Shown: piece by piece, positions 26,501 to 38,500 of the stretch
Position numbering within the stretch: position 1 is the stretch's first letter
Layout: every line of letters begins with the position of its first letter
From: Symsagittifera roscoffensis
Taxonomy: Eukaryota; Xenacoelomorpha; Acoela; Convolutidae
Assembly (NCBI RefSeq): GCF_963678635.1
Contig: NC_087067.1
Span: forward strand, 46,614,001-46,678,000
Direction: 5' to 3'
DNA length: 64,000 nucleotides
The notes under the pieces: generated by a model
Seen by the model: only the letters and a program-made list of their open reading frames with translations
What the model was told of the DNA's origin: nothing
The model's database searches: none
Translations under genes and position numbers: made by a program

Positions 26501-29500
26501 TTACAACTACTTTTTACCGATTCGTTAAACTCGGACAATTTGGCATTCAGATGGCGCTTTTTCACCATTTCTGACGCAACAGTGAAGGGCCTGGTTGGGC
26601 GTTGAGCATAAAACGTGCTATCGAGCAGCCTTGAAACGGCCATAGACAACTCTTGTTCCCAGCACACGCTATTCTGATTGCATTGCCTCAAAGAAACTCC
26701 AGCGTCAAAATCAAATTTCGATTTTCTCCATTGAAGAAGCGACGTTTGGAGAGCCTTGGGGGGACCTTTTGTTCGAGAATAAAACGTCAAGGCTCGCAAA
26801 TCTTTAGCAGACTGCAACCTTCGCAAACTTTTAGTCTTTTCCTCGTTTGTGTCGATGTCTTTCACGTGTTCTTCTTTTATACTAGGGCTGAGGCTTACCG
26901 ATTTCTAAAGCCGCCGCCATAAAATTATTTACATTTAGACTCAACCGCATTCATTTTATACAAAAAAAGACAGCAATTATTGTCAACTGAGAATTTGACA
27001 TTAGCTAAACTGCTGCATAATTTGCCAATCAGACGCCAAAAAAGTACAAACCATTGATTGAGACAACTAATCATTGAACGGGATATAGACATCTAATTAT
27101 AGAGAAAATCGCTTCTTACCTTTTTCGAATTAGCGGCAACTTTTGTCCATTCTTCAGTCAATGGTGAAGAAGCCAATAGCTCTTTCTGTCTTGTGAATCG
27201 GACTCCATTTGGCATATTTCCATGCGACCAAGAACCCTACACAAAAGCGCCATCGTAAGCTGAGCTGCTGTTTTAACGCAATTATCAAAACAGTTGAGCA
27301 CCAAAAGACAAATCAACCGTATTGGAAAGGGTACATTTATATTCCCCTGCTGTTCAAATTCAATTACACCTTTCCAATTGACATAAATTAATTTCAATCG
27401 AATCCCTTTTCACCTGTTATCTCAAAGCTCCGAGTGCTACATGTTCCGAACACTTGTTGCTCAAAAAAATGCAGCAGGAAAAAACATGTCGTTCATATTA
27501 GCAATTCTAACTTAGATTTCATGAAAAAAGACTAACTTTAAAAAAATTATTCGGTTGACCGGTCTTCTCCAAAATGACAGCCGGGAAATAGGAATTTGCA
27601 AACCAGATTGAAAGGAGGTGGGTTGGAATTTAATCAAGTAGTATTGCATTTGCATCATGCAAAAGGGAGAAAATAATTCCTTACTAATTGGCCCCACCCA
27701 CCCACCTTTCCTCTTTTCCTCGCACCGTCCTTTATCTTTTTCTTCTCTGTCCCCAGAAACTCTTTCTCTGAGCCACTGTCTGAATCGTCAGTGCTAAATT
27801 CAAAAAAAATGTGATAGCCAACAAGCTTCTCAATTTGTCCTATAAAAATGACCGACAATTAAAAGTGCATACTTTTTGGTGCTTTTGCAGAAAAGAAGAA
27901 TAACGAAAATGATAATGTATACTATCCCCTGAGTGAAATTATATCAATTGAACTATATCCAACCATAAAAAAAACATATTTGGAGTGAAAAACGCCTGAT
28001 GCCACAAAACCGGAATCAATAACCTGGAAATATATTTTTCAAGATAAAAAACGCATATCATCTCTCTTATTATTTTTACTGTTCCGACTTTCGAAGAAAA
28101 CAGAATATTTAGGCATGTGGCGTTTTTTTTATTCAGTGAATTTACAACTTTTGTTTTTGACGGAAATTTTGTATATCATCTGAAAGTCATTGTTGTCGGA
28201 AGCTCAAAGGTAAAAAAAATCGCAATGCGATCATTTTTTGTTAAATTATGGGGGTCTAAAAATTGGGGGTCTAATTTGGGATAACGAAGCGCTGCACATT
28301 GCGTTCTTACAACACTTGTGAGTGACAAATTACTTTATTCCAAACTAAATTCATTTCAGTCATTTGGTATTTTAGTTAGGATACGATGTGGTGGTATAGT
28401 GTGGTGGTACAAAACAAATAAAACTTTTTTCGACTAATTTATCAATTTTTAAACCAGAAAACAATTCAGGTCTCTGCTCTAAAACACGAGCAGTCAAGTT
28501 CTATTAAATAAGCGATGAGCATCTAAAAACGACGATTTATATTGCCATTTAAACTTTTACGTATGTCTAGTTCACTGATCATTTAAATTTTGCCATTCAA
28601 ATAGCCATGCATAGCAAAAATGAATACAAACTATTGTTCCGACTTTCAAAGAAAACGGAATTTTTATACTTGGGGTTACTCAGTCAACTTTTGGCGATCG
28701 AAATAGTTTTTAACAAAAAAATTTATACCCGTAAAAAATCGATTCGCTGAAATTAAATGTACAAATATATTTTACCTCCTATCATTTTTTGCAAAGTTCC
28801 GTGAGTTTGAAAATTGCCCATTTGGCTGTCCTCTAGCCTAATTTATGCGCTCTTTGAAGATTTTATTCAGAATGTGGAAAACATAACCCGAATTATTTAT
28901 GCGTGGGAAACTTTCCCGCATAACAAAATCCTTCCAAACTTAATTGAGACTAGCTAATCGGTCGTACTTATTTCGTACAACTCAAAATTTTAAAATTAAT
29001 CATTGATATTAAACAAAATTTAGTTTTTCAATATTTTATTTTCCCAAAAACTATTTGATATGGACTAAGGGGCAGTCGGAACATTCAGGGCTTTGCCCTA
29101 ATATACAAGCAGTCTTTTTCAAGTTTAACTTAATGTACTGATCATGTTAACCTTTGCAATTGAAATCGTTAGACTCTATATGTAGATAACAAAAAATGGA
29201 CTGGAAATATATAAAGTAATTTAAACTATCGGAACTTTTGGAACACATCGGTAATATGGGACATAAACATTTTCTAATGTCCGATCCTAAAGAAAAATTA
29301 GACTCAATTTGAACCAACGTATTGAATTGCTTTGTTTAATAAAGGCATTCTCTTTTACAAAGTCTCATTTGTGATAAAATTCTTACCTTAATTGCAAGCT
29401 TTAATTCTATGATCAAAACCCAAATTAATTGATGAAAAACAAATAAGTTAATTAAAATGAAAAGTACTGGGGCTTAAAAGCGGGTCTTAAGATTTTTCCA

Positions 29501-32500
29501 ATAGTCGACATCGACCGAATATTAGACTCATATTGAAGTAGTACCATTTTAGATTGCATTAATTGTTCCGACTTTCGAAGAAAATGGAATATTTATGCTC
29601 GGTGTGGTTTTTTTTATTCAGTCAATTTTCGCCGATCGAAATAGCAGTTTTCTACAAACAAATTTTTATACCCCACTAAAGATATCGACTTCTTGAGTTT
29701 AAATGTAAAAGATATTTTACCTCCGATTATTTTTTGTAAAGTTCTGGGGGTTTGAAAATTGCCAAATTTGCCATGTTCTGGACTAAATTATGCGCGCTTT
29801 GAAACATTTATTCATATTGCTGAGAGCGTAACGCGAATTATTTATGCATGGTAAATTATCCTGCACAACAAAATCGTTCCAAATGGAATTGAGGCTAGCT
29901 AATCAGATTGGTCGTATTTATTTCGTACGACTCAATATTTCACACTTTGATATTGCCCAAAATTTAAAATTTTTCCCCAAAAAACTATTCGATATGAATT
30001 AGGAGAAAGTGCGAACATTCAGGGCTTTGCCCTGATATACGAGCAGTCTTGTTTTGTTTAATTAAGGTAATTGTCTCATTTGTGATATTTTTTTACCCTA
30101 ATTGCAAGCTTATTTAAAAGTTTATTATAAGTCCATAAAATTGAAGACATCAAAAAATGTCACAACACTTCAATGTGGTACAACAAATATCACGTGATAA
30201 TCTCAAGTATTTCGGCTAAAAAGTAGATGGCATCTGAAATGATGTATATCTTTTGTAGAAGCGAAGTTTGAAAAAAAACCCACGATTGCTAACTACAATA
30301 ACCGGTGATGGATTACCATTTGACATTTAGAAAAAAGACTGTTGATCACTCTCCTCGCAAAAAAGGCACTCTAAATTATCACCAGGGGCATCTTCACTAC
30401 AGCGGAACTGTAATTAAAAAAATTTGAAGACCAAATATGGCGCTTAAAAATCTATGAGACCAATAAACATTGCACTAAAACAATCAAAATTTCAAAAATA
30501 AGCCCAGAAGAAGGCGCATTTAAATAGATTGCAATGCAGAAAGTTAAATTTACTTTTCCCGCTCGCTAATACATAGTTTAAGAAAATCCATTTAGGAAAT
30601 TCGTAAGACAAATCAGCACCTAATTGACTAATTCCCTCCTTCCCCTTTTGTTAGAATTACAATATACTGTTAAACTCTTTTCATATTCTGTGCTCAATCT
30701 TGTTTCAGCTTGTTACAGAGTATTTACCAAATATTAATTCTTTTTTAATACATATTTTTAAGCGCAACTTTAAAAGGACAAAAAATGGGAACATTGAAAA
30801 TAGACTCATTCTCACTCTGAGTCATGACTGCTATCCTGGTTTTGAGATTTCATCGAATCCAGCAGTTTGAAGCACTCCTTGAGACTCCTCGATTTCGACA
30901 GTTGTCCCGATATTTCTTCCACTAAAAACAAAAAAATCTAATCCAACTAATAACATAATACAACAATCATTGTTCAGACTTTTTTCGAAGAAAAAGACGG
31001 AATATTTGTGCTCGGGTGTTTTTTCTCCTGACAAATTTCGACTTTTTAACTTTTTGACGGATTTTTTTTAAATATCATTGTTGTCCTGCGCTCAAACTTG
31101 AGAAAATATATTTCACCTGTGATTATTTTTGATTAAGTTATGGGGGTTTACAGATAGCCAATTTGGCAAATTTGGGTCAATTAACGCACGATCTATTTCA
31201 TGCTATTAACGCGTAAGCGGAGATTTAATCCGTTTTGGAAATCGTTCCAAATAGGATTGCTATTTGGTCTATTTAATTTATTGATATATGCAAAATATAG
31301 AACTTTTTTGAAATTAATATATATGTTAGATTGCAGTCGGAACATTCATGTCTTTGCTCTGCTCTGATATTAGAAGTCTTGTTTTTTACGTAGTTATCAG
31401 TCTTTTTTGAATAGCTCTTCTATTTACTTCAATTTAATATCTTTTGGTACCATTCATGTATTTGCAGTTTCCGTAATTGAAATTCAAATGACCGATAGAT
31501 ATCAATTTTTGATAAAACTTTGCTCCGCAAGTGTGAATTTTAAGTAACAGCATTAGCAGCCAACGCAGACAAATTAGTAGAATTATAATCTTCATAAGTC
31601 TACAAAATTTCTCCTGATTTCGTACGCATGTTCACAGTTTTGAAATAAGAAAAAATGTCCCCAAAGGAAAGCAACAAGGGAAACAACCAACATACGATCA
31701 TGAAGGTGGCCAGTCAATTAGCAGAATGGTCTAAGAGCAGAAAGGGTCCAAGAGCAGAAAAATAGAAAAATATCAACTTTCATAAGCTAATCGGTAAATT
31801 AATTATCAGAAAGGTCAATAATACCAAGCAATGAACATTTTATACATAGTTTGAGCAATACAATCAAGAATTTTAAAAAAAGTTTAATCAAAAACCTTAA
31901 CGAAGTTAGTCAATTTATGCATAAATTACTCGTTTTCTTGGTATTTTTTGAAGATTCTAATTATTGTTTTATCAATTAGCCCGTATAAACCAATATAAGT
32001 CAATATTTTTCTGTTTTTCTGCTCTTTGACCCATTCTGCACTTGGACCATTTTGCTTATTGCTCCGCCTCCGATCATGAAGAACCGCTGCTGTGCCCCAA
32101 GTAATGATATACATGTAGTTTTTTAACTATTTTTCTGGAGTGGACAATGTTGCATCACCCTCAAGCAACGAGCACATCCGACCTTTCGATTGAGAGGCGG
32201 AGACGTAACCAGCTCATTGCCGCTCCCCTGCCAGCCATTTTATTATTATTTTTCAAGTGAAAGGACAATCTTAATTCCAATTTAGTACAATCTTAAATCA
32301 AAACATGGGCGGCTTTAAGGGGGGGTTTCTGTTGGAAGACCCCCTCAGGGATTCGACCCTCTCACCAACCAAAAGGCGATCATCCATTTCAGACCGACCA
32401 ATCCTAAAATTTTTATAAAATGTTTTCTTATATACTAATTTTGAAGGGGAGCCCGCGCTGAAAAAAAACCTATTTTCTTAGTCAACAGCTTTTTTTACCT

Positions 32501-35500
32501 GTTTTTTTTTTAAAATTGCCTGGGCCTATTTAGTGTTCTGGGAGTGCTCGGAAAATCAATTTGTCAATCTTTTTTTTAGGCCGACCAAATTGATTTTCCG
32601 AGCACTACCAGAACAAAATTTTAAACATTTTTAATCCGCCTGCCCCTCAGAAAAGTCTAGATCTACCCCTGGATCAAAATGTGAGACTTGATAAAATAAG
32701 GTATCACTTGAAACTCGTAGCTTAGGCCAGTAGTTGCAGTGTTTTGCGTTGCAGCCGTTTATGCTTGAATGAACCTGCAAAATCGCTACGTAAAGCCACG
32801 AGAAGATCCGACTCGGATCTTCTCGTGGCTTTACGTAGCGATTTTGCAAGTTCATTCAAGCATAAACGGCTGCATCCGACGTGCTGTGTAAAAATCTGTC
32901 CGACTATTGAGATTTCAATAGCTGGTTTGAAGCAAATCATCATCCGTGCTCATTAATTGAGGCAGCTATTTCCACCACAAAAAATTACAAAAACTTTCAT
33001 AGTGATGTAGAAAGCTGACATCCGCAAAGAGCTGAACAGATCCAAAATTGGCGCTTTTTCATGAGAATAAGCTAACAGTTGAATTACTTTCGATAGCGGT
33101 TACATAATTAGCAGACAAAGCAATGAAGTGCATTGGGTTATCACCAGTAAAATTATATTATGTATAAGACGACATTAACTAGGATGTTACATTTATATCT
33201 ATCTATATATATGCATCAAAGTTTATCGATCCGTGCCGGATGACATTTACCCTCACAATTTAGATTTGTATTGTTTTATTTAGATTTGCGCGTTCCAAGG
33301 TAAGATATTGGTTATGTTTCAAGCTAATAAATCAAGGAAACAAAAGGTATTGCCTACTTCAATCTCATCTTGCTAAAAACATGTGAAAAAAAAGGTTTGT
33401 TTTTGGTTCTTGTCCGACTTTAAAGCAAATTCTTTTTCGTGCTTAGCTAAATTTTCATCTATTTTTCCATAATTTTTTTATTCAGAAACCTTTCATTGCC
33501 AAGGGAGCGCTAAATGAAGCTTCCACAAATAATTTATTTGTTAGTAAAATCAATGTTTCTTTGACTGAATGAACAATTTTTCTTGATTTAAAAAAAGTTT
33601 TTGACACACTGGATTACTAGATTCTTTTTCATAAGTTGTTAGAAATGTATAGTGTCAGTGTTAAAAAATTACTTTGGTTTAAAAGTTACTTGAAGCACCG
33701 CAAACCGTATTTGCCGACAACACAAACATCACTTGACTCTAAGCTGCTAGGTTGAGAGCTTCAATCAAGACATAGAAGCTACAAATAACTGGTTAATTTT
33801 GATTAAATTATCTCTAAATATGGACAAAACGGTACAAATTAGTGTATCTCTTAACAGTGCTTCCAACCAGCAATTGTTTACTAATAGCATACCTTTAAAA
33901 ACTGAAAAAAATGCAAATATCTTGGTATTTATGTTAATGCTAATTTATCATTTTTCACACATTAATTGCATACGATCTAAGCTAAGAAAACAATGTGGCA
34001 TTGTTCCGTAAACGCGTCATTACGTTCCGAAAACTGTTATGATTGAAAAATACTGCTCTGATAAAGCCCATTTTGCAATATGGAATATTGGTGTATGGTT
34101 GCACTTCCTACAAAAAATCTTTTACCCTTTTTTTATCCAGAAGAAAATTATTCGATTGATTTTTTTCAAAAGACAACATGAAAGCTTTCGACAAAGTTTT
34201 AATGACAAATTTTTCACAGCTCACGAGCTGCATAAGTTTAAACTCCTCAAATTTGTCTTGCGATCAATACCAGGACTACACTCTAAAACTTTTTTAAATT
34301 AGATTTTGGTATTTGATAAACCGTCGTATATGACCAGAAGGTCAACTTTTAATTTAATGAAAACTCATAATCTCAAAAGCAAAACTCAAAGAGCTTCAAT
34401 TAGTTAAAGAGGAGCTAAGCTCTATAATAAACTTAAGCAAAACTCCTTATTTCCAAAAATTTCTGATCAAGTTTCCAATTCAGGTATTAAACGCTTTGCC
34501 CACGAAATTCCTGATTTGATTATATTAAGCAATGAAGAGCTGATCAAATTTATTTTTTGTTGACCCTTTTTTTAGATGCAAAGATAATACCGGAGAATGA
34601 CAGATGTGGAAAGCCTGCATAATTCAAGTTTTTAAATATAATTGTGTATGGTTTTCGTTGTGTTTTCGGCGTTTTGAAAAACACACTTGGGCTTGTTCGC
34701 TGGTTACTGCCTCATGGGCTCAGTTAGGTGTCTACTGACCGTTTAGCCCTCAATCAAAATTGCTGATAGAGGGGCTTCAAGGGATGGGAGACAGTTAGTA
34801 GAAGCAATAACCGTAAAGTGAACAAGTTCAAGTTTTGTTTTTTATACTGAATAGGGGTGCCTTCGACTAGCGAGTCTCAGAAATTATGAGTAATGAATTT
34901 GAACTCTTTTCTTAACTAATTTGGTTTTATAGCGTCTAATATTGAACCATCATATTAAATATTGATGCAGAGCTTAGATCTTATGTCATTAACCTGTCTA
35001 GATAATGCCATAAATACTTTTTTCCAATAGTTTCTTTTATGTTTTCAGATTTATATATTTTTCCTTTTCTTTGAAGATCTCATATTTCATTTGATTAAAC
35101 GGGCAGTGCTCCGTAACCCAATTGGATTCGCTCACTGTCCCCTCACTGTTTCTGGTGCTTCATGTTTAAATTCTCGTTATATGCATATTTACCATAAACA
35201 AAGAGAAATAAATTCTTTCTTTCTTTCTTTCTTACTTTTTCTATAACGAATACTACTGGAACGCGTTACTTGCCGAAATGCGTGCAAAACACGAAACTGA
35301 TTTGCACCTCAGCACAAATTTCAATCCAATTTTGATTTTAAAAATTTTTATGGACTAAAGGTCCCACAACATGTTTTTTTTCGATTGAACCTCTGAATTA
35401 ACGCAACTTTTGGGGAAAAAAATTCCAATAACGATCAAAATTTCAAAAAATTGCATGATTTCTAACGCCATCGTTTTATTCTATAAATATGGCGCAGCAA

Positions 35501-38500
35501 GGAAGTCCTAAAGATCTGTTATTTGTAGTGAACCTTTAATCTCAGAATTGGCGAGGTGGTTTTCAAAAAAAACCACTTGATTAAAATTGGCAGGTTTTCG
35601 AGAAAAGAGAAACCCAGCTAATAGACAGTTGGAAACGAGTCAATGAACGCAAGCAAACAAAAAAATTGCTTCCTTTATGAGAAAAACTTAACTTTCGAAA
35701 TTCGAAGAAAAAAACAGATGCCTTTTAATTTCTTTGAATTTCTTATACAATTAATGATGTTTTTTTTTAGATAAAACTAACCCATTTGAGAAAACTGGAT
35801 CAATAAGTAAATTTTAGTTCACTGGGATATCTGAAAATTTCAATCCACTTTCGAAACTAGAATCCGACCACATTTTTTGCAGCCTTTACACTTTTGCTGT
35901 TCGATAGTGATAGTGGAAAGTGCCTTCCTTTCAACAAAGGAAATGAACTGAAATTACAAAGAAATCAAAAATCAACCGCGAAAAGTAAATTTGAGACAGA
36001 ACAAATTCTAGAACAATTCCTTTAAAAAAACAGAAAAATATCGCACGCTCTATAAGATTCTGAACTATACTCATCGACTTCGAATAAAATTTGCAACGAG
36101 TCTGAAAAATACTTATCTTAGTTCAAATAAAGTCTATAATGCAAGTTAATGCTAGCAAAAGCTTCAACAAATTTCGACAAAATATTGCAATTTGCAGAAA
36201 CATCAACTTCAAAGTCATATGATACACTTAAACTTTATTCAGATCAAAACATCATTTTTGATACATCCTTTTTGACGAATAAAAGGTTCAAGTCAAAACT
36301 TTGGATTTTAAACCAGATCTATGCGTGGCGTTTTTCTTATCAGATGGTTTTTTTCTTGAGAACTTTCTTAATGCAAAAAAACTGAGTAAATATTTTTTTT
36401 ATTCTTTCCTAGAAATATGTTGAAAATAAATAATGAAATATCGAAGTACAAACTGTAAAGTGGACAACAGTCTAATTGTCCTATCCCCTCCAAGTCTCGT
36501 CTGTTATTTTTGAAGAAATTTTGAAATTACTTTTACTTTGAAATTTTTACTTTGAAATTACTTAGAGGAACAAAACTCTTTCTCTTCAATCTCAAGCAAT
36601 TGAAGCCATTTTTAAAAGACCGTAAATCCGACGGATGGATTTAGGGAGGGGGGGGGAATGCTTTCCTTAGGGATTTGACCCCCTGCCGACCCAAAGGGTC
36701 CCCCTTGTTACTATTTTGAGATATCAATTTTGGCCGACGGACCCTAAAAACTTTCTTTGGCGCCAATATTTACTAATTTTGAAAGGGAAGCGCGCGCGGA
36801 AACAACGTGATTTTTTGGTCAAAATTTCCAAAAAAAGCTTAAAAACGCCTTTATGGCCTGTTTTTTCACCATTTTACCTGCGGTGCAGAAAATTTGGGCC
36901 AAAATAGTGTCATTTTAGTGCTTTGGGAGAGCCCGGAAAATCTGTTTGACCGACAAAAAAAGTAGGAAGAGGTCAACAGTGGGCTAGACTTGAGAAGACT
37001 GGTTTTTTAATAAGATTGTGCGTGTTTTCTATGACATTGATTAGAATTGTCTTTTGATTGTGGTCAAATTGATAAGTAAAACAAGTTAAGGCCAAAAGCC
37101 AGAAAATAAAAAGGAAAACTTGGACAGTGTCAGTAAGTGTACAATATCTTTGAAATACAATATTTGTTACTTTGAAATTACTTAGAGGAACAAAACTCTT
37201 TCTCATCAATCTCATGCAATTGAAGCCATTTTTAAAAGACCGTAAATCCGACGGGTGGATTTAGGGGGGGGGGGGGCGAATGCTTTCCTTAGGGATTTGA
37301 CTTCCTGCCGACTCAAAGGGTCCCCCTTGTTACTATTTTGAGATATCAATTTGGGCCGACGGACCCTAAAAACTTTCTTTGGCGCCAATATTTACTAATT
37401 TTGAAAGGGAAGCGCGCGCGGAAACAACGTGATTTTTTGGTCAAAATTTCCAAAAAGTGCTTAAAAACGCCTTTATGGCCTGTTTTTTCACAATTTTACC
37501 TGCGGTGCAGAAAATTTGGGCCAAAATAGTGTCATTTTAGTGCTTTGGGAGAGCCCGGAAAATCAATTTGATCGACAAAAGAAAGGTCAAAATTTATTTG
37601 AAAATCCGCCCCCCTCGAGAAACTCATAGATCCACCCCTGCTCTTAACAGTTGTCTCGTTTGCCGAAAAACCTCAAATTTGTTTTCTTCAGACAATTGAA
37701 CAATATTTCAGCGGACATACATTTCTGTTTGCGTTTGGCCAGTTCCTTTTCTGACGTAGAATCGTCTGCTCTACTGTTGTTAGCTTGATCTCCCGCCGCA
37801 GTCTTCTTCGGGAGGTCCAAAATGAACTGGCGGGTAACAGCACGAGTCAGCTCCAAAATGTACCTCGACTCGGCACTGGAAACAACCAAACAAACACTAC
37901 AGTATCCAAAAATTTAATTTAGAATTCAAAATATAAACTATTTCGCACTAAACTATTCAAAGCAAATCCTTTTTTTTTTTCAAATTAAAGAGATCGTTTG
38001 CGCATTCTTGTATGTTTGTATTTATCTAAAAGGGAACATACACCTGTACAAAAATAAAAGTAGAAGGTTTCCATGCTTCATGCAAAATACTGACATGTTT
38101 TTCTTTGAAAAAGCTCCAACTTTCGAATAACACAAATAAGTGCTCGTCGAATTTCAAGAAAAAATTATGATTTACACTTTTTAGATAAAAACACTTGAGA
38201 TGAAAGAACATAAGATAACTTTTGCATTCCGCTAGGAAATCTAAAAACTTAAATCTATTTTGGAAACTACAGAGCTGATTTAAATCATCCGAAACCAACG
38301 CATAAATTTTTAAAGGCATTTTTCTCAAATTCGGTGGAATTTAGGCGAAAAATGATCGACAAAACTTGCTTAGAACTTCAGCGAAATTAAAACAGTGCAA
38401 TTTTTTCTTGCAAAATTTGGGCCAAAATTCGGTCGTTATTTACGCTTTTTAATCAATCAAAAATTACGACAAAACTTCCGGATCAATTGCTGACAAACTT

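Larger units (their letters stand above)
12486..26517 (-). other. CCP 14-kb intron
   Basis: Contains a tRNA-Met-headed SINE, satellite and AAAT-rich arrays (14.9-15.8 kb), stem-loop repeats, a (C)n(CA)n tract and a small palindromic element at 21.65 kb. In 16200-18280, 18320-19490, 20200-21640 and 21900-22930 I see no gene. Open frames there have no coding bias or splice support. Confidence 0.55.
27794..30815 (-). other. CCP intron with three stem-loop repeats in one orientation
   Basis: Second-family copies occupy 28079-28498, 28633-29115 and 29563-30050. The stretches 29116-29562 and 30051-30815 hold nothing recognised. Confidence 0.55.
30922..37720 (-). other. CCP 6.8-kb intron
   Basis: Contains a second-family repeat (30967-31382), a block shared with 59.5 kb (32070-32235), hAT MITEs, a 123-bp palindrome, a LINE 3' end, a first-family repeat and a tandem duplication. 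I see nothing recognised in 31390-32060, 32880-33540 or 36085-36540. Confidence 0.55.

Noticed and set aside
32744-32956. Open frames on both strands encoding nearly the same peptide
   Set aside because: They arise from the two arms of the palindrome, not from a gene.
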